Source: Luteimonas salinisoli
GTDB taxonomy: Bacteria > Pseudomonadota > Gammaproteobacteria > Xanthomonadales > Xanthomonadaceae
Length of the DNA stretch: 64,000 bases
Direction of reading: 5' to 3'
NCBI RefSeq assembly: GCF_013425525.1
Contig: NZ_JACCKA010000082.1
Location: 40,596 to 104,595 of the forward strand
Shown: in pieces, positions 8,257 to 16,521 of the stretch
Layout: each line of letters starts with the position of its first letter
How positions within the stretch are numbered: position 1 is the stretch's first letter
Notes under the pieces: model-generated
What the model saw: the letters and a program-made list of their open reading frames with translations, nothing else
The model's database searches: none
Told to the model about the DNA's origin: nothing
Translations under genes and position numbers: made by a program

Positions 8257-8508
8257 ATGGACAAGCAGACCATCTTGCACCGCCTCAGCGCGATCCTTCA
8301 AGACAAGTACGACGTGAAGGACGTCTCAGTCGAACCTGAGACGAAACTCTCCGAACTCGGCATCGATTCGATGATCACGGCCGATCTCATGCTCGAGATC
8401 GAGGACGCCCTGGGCTTCACCTTCACCAACATGGAAATGCCGCGGAACGCGACTGTCCAGGACGTCGTCGATGTGGTGCACCAGCACCTCGGCTCCAGCG
8501 CTTCCTAG
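8257..8508 (+). CDS. Free-standing acyl carrier protein linked to the DSF-type cluster
   Basis: 83-residue acidic, helical protein of the acyl carrier protein family. The phosphopantetheine attachment motif reads LGIDSM with Ser38 as acceptor, where housekeeping AcpP usually has LGADSL. The later helix ITADLMLEIEDALGFTF matches the helix II region that contacts partner enzymes. Start ATG 8257 was chosen because upstream in-frame sequence back to 8158 encodes non-ACP residues overlapping the kinase gene. Its divergence from the sensor kinase and nearness to a ketosynthase and an RpfF suggest a dedicated carrier for signal synthesis. The housekeeping acpP is usually beside fabF/fabG, absent here. 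Confidence 0.88.
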   Translation: MDKQTILHRLSAILQDKYDVKDVSVEPETKLSELGIDSMITADLMLEIEDALGFTFTNMEMPRNATVQDVVDVVHQHLGSSAS

Positions 8509-8656
8509 GAGACCGCGTCGCGCCCTCCTCCGCGCGCGACCCCTGGCTGGCCTTCGCCACGTTGCGCAAAGGCGACATGGCTGCATGTGAATCACGCGAA
8601 CGCGTGGCGGCTTCACCGCAGCTCCGCTCCAGGGCGTTGGCGCGCCGGGCGAACGC

Positions 8657-10819
8657 CTACGGCGCCAGGCCAAGCTCCTCGAGCAGCTGCGGCGCCGGAT
8701 AGGCCTCCTGCATGATCCAGCGCAGGTAGCGCTGGTCCACCGAGATGGTCCGGGTCATCGCCGGGTCGAACACCCAGTTCGAGCTCACCGATTCCCAGTT
8801 CATGTCGAACAGCAGGCCGGTGAGCCGGCCGCGCGCATCCAGCACCGGCGAGCCGGAGTTGCCGCCGGTGACGTCCAGGTCGGACAGGAAGTTGACCGGC
8901 ACGCTGCGCAGCCGGCGGTCGGCGAGGCCGCCGTCGCGACCCTCGGCCACCGCGTCCAGCAGCGCCTGCGGCGCGTCGAAGGGCTCTTCGCCGGTGGCCT
9001 TCTGCGCCACCTCCTCGAGCCGGGTGAAGGGCGCCTGCTCCTCGCCATCGAGCTTGGTGTAGCCGGTCACGTTGCCGAAGGTGATCCGCAGCGAGCCGTT
9101 CGCGTCCGGGTAGACGTGGTTGCCCTGGCTGGCGCGATGTTCGGCCACCGCCTGCAGATACACCGGGCGCGCGCGCAGTTCGTCGCCGGCGCGCGCCTTG
9201 CGCTCGAGCTCCTGCCGGAGGACCTCGGGCATCACCGCCACCGCATAGAGAATCGCCGGATCGCGGCTGTTCTCGAACGCGTCGCGGTCGGCCTCGAGCC
9301 AGCGCAGGCGCTCTTCGACGTTGGCAAGGCCGGTCCCTGCCAACCGGTCCAGCGCCCGCTCGATGGCGGCCTCGTCGTCGCCGCCGAGCCAACCGTCGAT
9401 GGCCTCGACGCGCTGCTCCGCCGGCAGCGCCGCATACTGCTGCAACCAGTAGCGCTGCAGCTGGCGGTCCATGTCGGGATGGTAGCGGCGCTCCATCTGC
9501 TGCAGCTCGCCACGGATGCGCGGCTGGTCGCGCTCCTGGTGGCCGGGCTCGCGGTCGGCGTCGGGGTTGGTGCGCTCGATCGCGTTGCGGTAGAGCGTCA
9601 TCGCCGTTCCCAGCGCGCCGAGGCGGTGGAGCTGCCCGAGCACCAGGTCGCGCTCTCGGGTGGCCTGGCCCTCGGCCAACAGCCGCACCAGCTCGGCATG
9701 CGCCTCGAGGGCTTCGGCACCGGCCTCGCCGCGCCCGCGCAGCCATTCCAGCACCGCCGCTTCCTCGGCGCGCTTGGCCGCGGCGGCGTCGATCCGTGCG
9801 AAACCCTCCAGCTGGCCGTCGTAGTTCTTGGAAGTGTTCTTCCAGCCGCCCACGCTGCTGGCGTACTTCACGGCGATGTCGGGATTCTCGCGGCCCTGGA
9901 CCTCGACCAGCTCCAGCATCGCCTTGTAGTGGCGACTGAGGGTGGGATAGCTCCATTCGGCGGTCTGCTCGAACTCGTCGGCCAGCGCGTAGCGCCGGGT
10001 CGTACCCGGGTAGCCCGCGGCCATCACGAAGTCGCCTTCGCGCAGCGGTCGGTCGGCGAACTGCAGCCAGCGCTTCGGCTGGTAGGGCACGTTCTCCGCG
10101 GCATGGTCGGCGGGCTGGCCGTCCGGGCCGACATAGGCGCGGTAGAAGGCGAAGTCGCCGGTATGGCGCGGCCACATCCAGTTGTCCACCTCGCCGCCGT
10201 AGTTGCCGATGCCCCCGGGCGGGGCGTAGGCCAGGCGCACGTCGCGGATCTCCAGGTTGCGGAACAGCCGGTAGACGTTGCCGCCGGCGAAACTGTAGAG
10301 GCGGCAGCGATAGCCTTCGCGGAACTCGCAGCCGGCGATCAGCTTCTTCTCGATCTGCTCCAGCGCGCGCGCGCGGCCGATGGCGTCCGGCGCCGCGGCG
10401 ATCGCGGCCTGCACCTGCCCGGTGACGTCGCGGATCGAGTCGAGCACGAAGATGCGCGCGTTGGGGCCGGCGCTCGGCTCGTCGTCGGCGGTCGCGGCGA
10501 CGAAGCCATCGCGCATCAGGTTGTTGTCCGGTGTCGAGTTGAGCTGGATGGCTCCGTAGGCGCAGTGATGATTGGTCACCACCAGGCCCTGCGGCGAAAC
10601 GAAGCTGGCGGTGCACCCTCCCAGCGACACCACGGCGCCCATCGGATCGCCGGTCAGGTCGGCGAACTGTTCCGGGCGCAGGCGCAGGCCCGCCTTGCGC
10701 AACGGCGCCTCGATCTCGGGCAGCTGCTGCGGCACCCACATACCCTCGCCGGCCCCGGCCAGGTCGGCGGCCAGCAGCAACGCAATGGCGATCGCGATTC
10801 GACGCATCTGTGTCCTCAT
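8657..10819 (-). CDS. S46-family dipeptidyl peptidase (DPP7/DPP11-like), exported
   Basis: 720-residue serine peptidase of family S46, which removes dipeptides from oligopeptide N-termini in the periplasm. An N-terminal signal peptide runs to about residue 24 (IAIALLLAADLAGAGEG). The chymotrypsin-like triad is visible as His85 in VTNHHCAYG, Asp222 in HTGDFAFYR and Ser655 in TGGNSGSPVL. The residue 18 positions after the serine controls P1 choice in this family (Gly673 in DPP7, Arg673 in DPP11 of Porphyromonas); here it is Met673 in LLFDMNWES, so specificity may differ. ATG 10819 and ATG 10807 are both possible starts. The gene stands alone, divergent from tdh. Confidence 0.9.
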   Translation of the reverse strand: MRTQMRRIAIAIALLLAADLAGAGEGMWVPQQLPEIEAPLRKAGLRLRPEQFADLTGDPMGAVVSLGGCTASFVSPQGLVVTNHHCAYGAIQLNSTPDNNLMRDGFVAATADDEPSAGPNARIFVLDSIRDVTGQVQAAIAAAPDAIGRARALEQIEKKLIAGCEFREGYRCRLYSFAGGNVYRLFRNLEIRDVRLAYAPPGGIGNYGGEVDNWMWPRHTGDFAFYRAYVGPDGQPADHAAENVPYQPKRWLQFADRPLREGDFVMAAGYPGTTRRYALADEFEQTAEWSYPTLSRHYKAMLELVEVQGRENPDIAVKYASSVGGWKNTSKNYDGQLEGFARIDAAAAKRAEEAAVLEWLRGRGEAGAEALEAHAELVRLLAEGQATRERDLVLGQLHRLGALGTAMTLYRNAIERTNPDADREPGHQERDQPRIRGELQQMERRYHPDMDRQLQRYWLQQYAALPAEQRVEAIDGWLGGDDEAAIERALDRLAGTGLANVEERLRWLEADRDAFENSRDPAILYAVAVMPEVLRQELERKARAGDELRARPVYLQAVAEHRASQGNHVYPDANGSLRITFGNVTGYTKLDGEEQAPFTRLEEVAQKATGEEPFDAPQALLDAVAEGRDGGLADRRLRSVPVNFLSDLDVTGGNSGSPVLDARGRLTGLLFDMNWESVSSNWVFDPAMTRTISVDQRYLRWIMQEAYPAPQLLEELGLAP

Positions 10820-10924
10820 GACGTTCCCGACGAAGCCTGGAGTCTACCGGCCGCGGAACGCCGATGCCCGTGCCCGCAGGCCTCCGCCGCTGCGCCGCCG
10901 CCGCGGCCGCGCGCGGCGCCCGCG

Positions 10925-10930
10925 TATAAT
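10925..10930 (+). promoter_or_regulatory. -10 element of tdh promoter
   Basis: Perfect TATAAT on the plus strand, 32 bp before ATG 10963, in the divergent gap between the S46 peptidase gene and tdh. The DNA upstream is very GC-rich and shows no good -35 box. Transcription would start near 10937. Confidence 0.5.
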
Positions 10931-10962
10931 CGCGCTTCCCCACCGAACCCGCGGACCAGGCA

Positions 10963-12015
10963 ATGCAGCAGACGAGCCAGCGTCAGACCACCATGCGCGC
11001 CCTGGTCAAGCGCGAGGCCGCCAGGGGCATCTGGATGGAGGAGGTGCCGGTCCCCAGCCCGGGGCCGAACGAAGTGCTGATCCGGCTCGAGAAGACTGCG
11101 ATCTGCGGCACCGACCTGCACATCTATCTCTGGGACGAGTGGAGCCAGCGCACCATCCGGCCCGGCCTGGTGATCGGACACGAGTTCGTCGGCCGCATCG
11201 CCGAGCTCGGCCCCGGCGTCGGCGGCTACGAGGTCGGGCAGCGGGTCTCCGCCGAGGGCCACATCGTCTGCGGCCACTGTCGCAACTGCCGCGCCGGCAA
11301 GCAGCACCTGTGCCCGAACACCGTCGGCATCGGCGTCAACCGCGACGGTGCGTTCGCCGAGTACATCGTCATGCCGGCCAGCAACCTGTGGCCGATCCCC
11401 GACCAGATCCCGAGCGAACTGGCGGCGTTCTTCGACCCCTACGGCAACGCCGCGCACTGCGCGCTGGAGTTCGACGTGGTCGGCGAGGACGTGCTGATCA
11501 CCGGCGCCGGCCCGATCGGGGTGATGGCGGCCGGCATCTGCAAGCACATCGGCGCGCGCAACGTGGTGGTCACCGACGTCAACGACTACCGGCTCAAGCT
11601 GGCCGCCGACATGGGTGCCACCCGTGTGGTCAACGTCACCAATGCCTCGCTCGGCGACGTGATGGCCGACCTGCACCTGGAGGGCTTCGACGTCGGCCTG
11701 GAGATGAGCGGGAACCCGCATGCCTTCAACGACATGCTCGGCGCCATGTACCACGGCGGCAAGGTCGCACTGCTCGGCCTGTTGCCCAAGGGCGCGGGGG
11801 TGGACTGGGACCGGATCATCTTCAAGGGGCTGACCATCCACGGCATCTACGGCCGCCGCATGTACGAGTCCTGGTACAAGATGACCCAGCTGGTGCTGTC
11901 CGGCTTCCCGCTGGGCAAGGTGCTGAGCCACCAGCTGCCGGCGGAGGACTTCCAGAAGGGCTTCGACCTGATGGAATCGGGCAAGTCGGGCAAGATCGTG
12001 CTCGACTGGCGCTGA
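10963..12015 (+). CDS. tdh: L-threonine 3-dehydrogenase
   Basis: 350-residue zinc-dependent medium-chain dehydrogenase that oxidises L-threonine to 2-amino-3-oxobutyrate with NAD. The catalytic zinc motif ICGTDLHIY (Cys48), GHEFVG, the structural zinc Cys cluster [15 protein letters not shown] and the Rossmann glycines in [11 protein letters not shown] are all present. The family-conserved start is [10 protein letters not shown] at ATG 10993; the annotated ATG 10963 adds ten residues and has only a weak ribosome site, so the true start is uncertain. The next enzyme of the pathway, kbl, is 4.5 kb downstream, separated by two unrelated genes; in many bacteria the two are adjacent. Confidence 0.95.
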   Translation: MQQTSQRQTTMRALVKREAARGIWMEEVPVPSPGPNEVLIRLEKTAICGTDLHIYLWDEWSQRTIRPGLVIGHEFVGRIAELGPGVGGYEVGQRVSAEGHIVCGHCRNCRAGKQHLCPNTVGIGVNRDGAFAEYIVMPASNLWPIPDQIPSELAAFFDPYGNAAHCALEFDVVGEDVLITGAGPIGVMAAGICKHIGARNVVVTDVNDYRLKLAADMGATRVVNVTNASLGDVMADLHLEGFDVGLEMSGNPHAFNDMLGAMYHGGKVALLGLLPKGAGVDWDRIIFKGLTIHGIYGRRMYESWYKMTQLVLSGFPLGKVLSHQLPAEDFQKGFDLMESGKSGKIVLDWR

Positions 12016-12164
12016 GCCCCGGCACGAGCCCGGCTTGCGCGGCCGGTCACGGGACTTTAACCCTGCTGCGCTAGGCTCCCGGCCGCCTTCAGCCCGCGTC
12101 GCGCGCTACCGGCGCCTCGTTCGCGAGCCTTGCCGGGGCGCGCTTTCCCGAGGAGCCTGCCGCC

Positions 12165-12950
12165 ATGTCCCATTCCGTCGGTCATACGTTGCGCCTGGTC
12201 GCGCCACTCATGCTGCTGCTGGCGACGGCCGGCTGCGACCGGGCCAACAAGCGCGGGGGATCCGCCGACGCCGTCCCGACGCCGCGGGAAGCGCCTGTCG
12301 TCGAACCTGCCGGAGGCCCCCTGGCCGACGTCCGACGCATCGCCGACGGTGAGCGCCCCGATCCGCGTCGGGCGGTGCTCATGGACATGCGCGTCGACGC
12401 CAAGGCGCGTACGGCCGACCCCGACGAAGACACCCGGCGCGCGGTCGCGGCCAGCCTCGGCGGCGGCGAGGTGCGCATCCTCGGCACGCTCGAAGGCGCG
12501 TTCACCCGGCCGCGTGCCCGCGAGGAGATGCACCTCGTCGAGACGGGCGACGGCGGCCGCTGGATTCTCGTCGTCGGCAGGGATGAAGCGCTCCGCCTGC
12601 CCGGCGAGGATATCCGCTACCTGCTGGCCTCGCCCGACATCGACGGCAACGGCACCAATGAGGTGCTGCTGCGGCTCGATCGCGAAGAGGACGGTGCGAT
12701 CCGCACGGACCTCCGGCTGCTGACGTTCACCGGCGAGCAACCGGTCGTCGTCGCGGACTTCAGCGATGCTCGCGTCGATGCCTGCGCCGCGCCCTCGCCG
12801 TCGCTGCGCGCGCAGCGCATCGAATATGGCCGCCCAGCCGGCAACGGCGACTGGCCCGACTTCGTGGTCGTGGCGTCTGAAAGCGAATGCATCGACGGCC
12901 GGGCGCCGGACCTCGAAGGCTATCTCCGGGCCGAACGCCCCGCCGGATAG
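12165..12950 (+). CDS. Putative lipoprotein of unknown function
   Basis: 261 residues. The N-terminus MSHSVGHTLRLVAPLMLLLATAGCD is a lipoprotein signal ending in the lipobox ATAGC, so the mature protein should be lipid-anchored. The rest is acidic and shows no family I recognise; the stretch LLASPDIDGNGTNEVLLRLD resembles a calcium-binding DxDxNG-type loop. A good ribosome site (GAGGAG at 12149-12154) precedes ATG 12165. It lies immediately upstream of the very large LysM protein and might form a pair with it, for example as its partner or inhibitor, but this rests only on adjacency. Confidence 0.75.
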   Translation: MSHSVGHTLRLVAPLMLLLATAGCDRANKRGGSADAVPTPREAPVVEPAGGPLADVRRIADGERPDPRRAVLMDMRVDAKARTADPDEDTRRAVAASLGGGEVRILGTLEGAFTRPRAREEMHLVETGDGGRWILVVGRDEALRLPGEDIRYLLASPDIDGNGTNEVLLRLDREEDGAIRTDLRLLTFTGEQPVVVADFSDARVDACAAPSPSLRAQRIEYGRPAGNGDWPDFVVVASESECIDGRAPDLEGYLRAERPAG

Positions 12951-13088
12951 GCCGTTCGCGGCCCCCAGGCCCGCGGGCCCTCGCACCTGAACGGCGGGCG
13001 GCGGCACCGCACCTAGGGATTTCCCCGGTTGCGGCGGTATCGGCGTGCCCCGAGACTGCGGGACAACCCAGGCTCGTGGGAGTCGGCC

Positions 13089-16000
13089 ATGGTTCATACC
13101 GTCCACGACGGCATCGCAGCCCGCTACCAGCCCGCCGACAGCACCTCGCCCACGGCGCCGGCGCGCCAGCCCGCGGGGGAGCCGCGCACGCTCCAGGTGG
13201 AGGCCGAACGCGGCGATACGCTGGCGAGCCTCGGGCAGCGCTACGGCGTCAGCACCGAGCGCATGGCCGAAGCCAATCCCGAACTGCGCGGCGGCGACGA
13301 GCCTCTCGCAGAGGGGGAACCGGTCGCGATCCCGGTCGACTACGAAGACGGGGATTCCGCGAGGGCCCATACCGTCGAGCCGGGCGAGACCCTGGAAGAT
13401 GTCGCCAGCCAGTACGGGGTCGATGCCGACGCCCTGGCCGAAGCCAATGGACTGCACAGCGGCACCGCGCCGATCGACAGCGGCGAAGAGCTGATCGTTC
13501 CCAACGCCAACGCGCTGAGCGAAGCCGAGCAGGAGCAGTTGGCCGGCATCCCCGGCGCCCAGGCGCTCACGGCCGAGGAGGCGCGCGAGGTCATCGGGCA
13601 CCTGGAGACGCTGGGCTCGGGAAGCCTCTCCGAACAGCTCGAGGCGCTTGGCGCTCTGGCCAAGCAGTTCTCCGCCGACGACGTCCGTACCCTGCTCGAG
13701 CGCGCAGGCGTTTCCGGCGCCGCGCTCGACCGCATCGCCGCCAGCGGCGACGCCCTGGCGGCGCTGGCCACCCTGGTCGATGGCGACAGCTCGGCGCTCG
13801 ACCGCGCCGCGGCCGCCCTGACCCTGCTCGACGAGGCCGGCGACGTCCTCGGCGGCGGCGCGGCCGAGTTCTTCGATCGGCACCTGGCGCAGTTGCCGAA
13901 CGCATCGAAGATCATCGACAAGATCGGCACCCTGCTCGATCCGGAAGCCTCTGCGGCCGACAAGGCGGCCGCGGCGCTGGAGATCGCGACGACACTGCAG
14001 GACGGGCTGGGCGAGCAGTTCCCGCAGCTGGCGAACCGACTGCGCGCGCTCGACTCGATCACCGGCTCGCTGGGGGCCGCGGTGACGCTGCTGGACCCGG
14101 ATGCCTCGCTGCAGGAGAAGGCGCAGGCGGCGGTGCAGCTGTACGCGAACGTCCCGGACGTGGCCGGGGACGTCGAGCGGATCCGCGAACTGCTTTCGGG
14201 CAACGGCATCCCGAACGCCGACGCCATCGCCGACGAAGTCGCGCGGCTGCCCGGCGGCGATCTCATCCCCGAGGCCCTGCGCCGGCAGATGTCGCCCGAA
14301 CTGGTCGAGAACCTGACCGCGGACCAGGCCCGACAGATCGCCGAACTGGCCGCACGCGGCGAAGAGGTCGCCGACGCGCTCGGGCCCGTCCTCGGCGCGC
14401 TGCGCAACCCGGAAGCGCTCGACAACCTGATGGGCAGCCTCGACGGCAGATCCGCCGACTCGATACGCGCGACGCTTTCGCTGGTCGGCGAGCTCGGGCC
14501 CGACGTCGCCGACGATCTGCTCACGTCCCAGATCAACGGTCGCGCCGGCGCCGAGGTCATTGCCGAACTCATCGACGGCCTGCCCGCCGATTCCCGCGGA
14601 AATCTCTCGAAGCTGCTCAAGGAATTCGACGCCGGCGCCGCGCGCCGACTGCTGGAGGTGGCCGACCAGGCAGGTCCCGGCGCCGTCGGCGATCTGCTGA
14701 GGACGCTCGACGGCGTCAACGTCGACAGCGCCCTGCTCGGGCGCATGCTCAACGACGCTTTCCGTCTGCTCGACAGCCTGGGCGTTCGCATCACCGCGGA
14801 GGTCGCCCAAAGCCTGCTGCGCAACGTCGCCAAGCTGATTCCGATCGCAGGCGCGGTCCCGGCCGGCTACGACACCTACCGCTTCACCCAGATTTCCACC
14901 GATACCAGCCTTCCGCCCGAACTCCGCTACCTGGCGCTGCAGGGCGCGAAGGCCAATGCAGCCGACGCCGCGCTGAGCATCGCCGAAGCGTTCGGCGTGA
15001 CGATTCCCTTCACCACCGCGGGGTCCGCGCTGATCGGTGTCGGCAGCCTGGTGCTGGACGTGGTGCTCGAGCAGCAGATCAACCAGTTCCGCCAGGATCC
15101 GGACAACTGGTCGGCGCCGGGTTACGTCGACGGCGCGATCGCGGCCTCGCTGCTGACCGGCCCGCAGGCGTTCGTCGATCTGGCGCTGATCTTCGGTCCC
15201 GAAGGCGCCGTGCGGAAGGCCGAGCAGCTCACCAACGGGGCCGTCGATCTGACGGCGGAGAGCGTGGCGCGCATCGGCGAACTGCAGGCCGAGGTCTTCG
15301 GCGACGGGCTGTCCTTCACCGCCGACGGCCTGCACCTGCTCGCCGACGTCATCCGCGATCCGTCCTTGCTCGGCGATGCCGCAGAAGTCCTCGGCCAGGA
15401 AGCGGTTCGACAGCTGAACGCGGTCGCCGAGGGCGCGGGCGAACTTGCCGGGCTCGCCCGCGAGCAGCTCGGCAACCTCGTCGGGGAACTGAAGGAGCTG
15501 GGCGAACGCGGCGTCGAGGCGCTCGGCTGGATCGCCAGCAACCCGGGCGAAGCGGCACGCCTCGCCGCCGACGCACTCGGCGACCTCGTCGAGCAGGGCC
15601 TGGAGCTGGCGACCGACGCCGGGCGGGCCCTGGCCGAGGGCGCGATGACCGCCCTGGAAACCGCACACGATGCCCTGCTCTCCCTCGGCGATGCCGCGAT
15701 CGATACCCTGGAGGCGGTCGGGGACAGCATCGGCTCGGCGCTCGACAGCGCACTCGAGCTGGGCGAGCGCGGCCTCGAATTCGTGGGCTGGGTGGCCGGC
15801 AATCCGGGCGAAGCGGCCGCACTGGCACGCGATGCGCTCGTCGACGTGATCTCGGAGGCCGGCGAGCTGGCGACCGCCGCCTACGACCAGCTGGTGGAAC
15901 TCGGCGAAAGCGCCGCCGCGCTTGCCGATGTGGCGATCGCCCGGCTGGCGGACGCCGGCGAAGCCGCCGTCGACACCCTGATCTACATCGCCGAGAATCC

Positions 16001-16388
16001 CGTCGATTCCGCCGAAGCGGTGAGGGACGCCGCCATCGAGGCCCTGGGCACGCTTGCCGACGGCGTCGGGGCCGCCGCCGAACGCGCCACCGATGCGCTG
16101 GTCGGTTTCGTCGACCAGGGCATCGAGTCCGCCAAGTCCGTCGTCACCAACCTCCTCACCGAGGGCAAGGAAGCGGCCGAACGCATCATCAGCGCCTGGG
16201 GGAGCGAACTGTCCGAAGGCGCCAGGGAGGTCGTCGCAGGCCTGGCCGACGTGGGCGACGCCGGTCTCGAGGCACTCGGCAAGCTGGCCGATGCGGGCAT
16301 CGGATTCGCCGGCGACGTTGTCGACGGGCTGCAGGATGCGGGCGAATGGATCTGGGACAACACCGGCGGGCGCCTTCCCTGGCCGTGA
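13089..16388 (+). CDS. Giant LysM-containing alpha-helical repeat protein
   Basis: 1099 residues with no signal peptide. Two LysM-like modules lie at about residues 34-82 (RGDTLASLGQRYGVS) and 93-138 (PGETLEDVASQYGVD), suggesting peptidoglycan or chitin-type glycan binding. The rest is almost entirely Ala/Leu/Glu/Asp-rich helix. A more hydrophobic block lies around residues 575-660, and a C-terminal third carries three related units such as GWIASNPGEAARLAADAL (near 813), GWVAGNPGEAAALARDAL (near 899) and IYIAENPVDSAEAVRDAA (near 964). Start ATG 13089 has GGGAG six bases ahead and is preferred over the track frame start at 13029. Function unknown. A secreted effector, tail-associated or surface protein are all possible; the lipoprotein gene upstream may be functionally linked. 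Confidence 0.8.
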   Translation: MVHTVHDGIAARYQPADSTSPTAPARQPAGEPRTLQVEAERGDTLASLGQRYGVSTERMAEANPELRGGDEPLAEGEPVAIPVDYEDGDSARAHTVEPGETLEDVASQYGVDADALAEANGLHSGTAPIDSGEELIVPNANALSEAEQEQLAGIPGAQALTAEEAREVIGHLETLGSGSLSEQLEALGALAKQFSADDVRTLLERAGVSGAALDRIAASGDALAALATLVDGDSSALDRAAAALTLLDEAGDVLGGGAAEFFDRHLAQLPNASKIIDKIGTLLDPEASAADKAAAALEIATTLQDGLGEQFPQLANRLRALDSITGSLGAAVTLLDPDASLQEKAQAAVQLYANVPDVAGDVERIRELLSGNGIPNADAIADEVARLPGGDLIPEALRRQMSPELVENLTADQARQIAELAARGEEVADALGPVLGALRNPEALDNLMGSLDGRSADSIRATLSLVGELGPDVADDLLTSQINGRAGAEVIAELIDGLPADSRGNLSKLLKEFDAGAARRLLEVADQAGPGAVGDLLRTLDGVNVDSALLGRMLNDAFRLLDSLGVRITAEVAQSLLRNVAKLIPIAGAVPAGYDTYRFTQISTDTSLPPELRYLALQGAKANAADAALSIAEAFGVTIPFTTAGSALIGVGSLVLDVVLEQQINQFRQDPDNWSAPGYVDGAIAASLLTGPQAFVDLALIFGPEGAVRKAEQLTNGAVDLTAESVARIGELQAEVFGDGLSFTADGLHLLADVIRDPSLLGDAAEVLGQEAVRQLNAVAEGAGELAGLAREQLGNLVGELKELGERGVEALGWIASNPGEAARLAADALGDLVEQGLELATDAGRALAEGAMTALETAHDALLSLGDAAIDTLEAVGDSIGSALDSALELGERGLEFVGWVAGNPGEAAALARDALVDVISEAGELATAAYDQLVELGESAAALADVAIARLADAGEAAVDTLIYIAENPVDSAEAVRDAAIEALGTLADGVGAAAERATDALVGFVDQGIESAKSVVTNLLTEGKEAAERIISAWGSELSEGAREVVAGLADVGDAGLEALGKLADAGIGFAGDVVDGLQDAGEWIWDNTGGRLPWP

Positions 16389-16460
16389 GGCCCGCTGAGG
16401 CGACCGGCAGGCCCTTTCGCGGTCCAGCGCCTCTCCGGCTGCCATCGGCCCGGCTGTCCG

Positions 16461-16490
16461 CACTGAGCGGATAGACACTGAGCGGATAGA
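16461..16490 (+). repeat. Exact 15-bp tandem duplication in the kbl promoter region
   Basis: CACTGAGCGGATAGA occurs twice head to tail. The right copy ends in TAGAAT (16487-16492), a five-of-six match to the -10 consensus about 30 bp before the kbl start. Duplication could double an operator or duplicate the -10 region (the left copy reads TAGACA at the same place). Confidence 0.75.
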
Positions 16491-16521
16491 ATCGGGTTTT
16501 CCGACCGAGCGGCAGCCACCG

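Noticed and set aside
16050..16388. XVIPCD-type secretion domain at the end of the LysM protein
   Set aside because: The conserved motifs and Gln-rich tail of that domain were not recognised in the last 110 residues, so it was not annotated.
12057..16478. 1473-residue minus-strand open frame opposite the LysM gene
   Set aside because: It is the mirror of a high-GC coding frame: no domains, no ribosome site, and the plus-strand frame has LysM motifs, a good start and a ribosome site.
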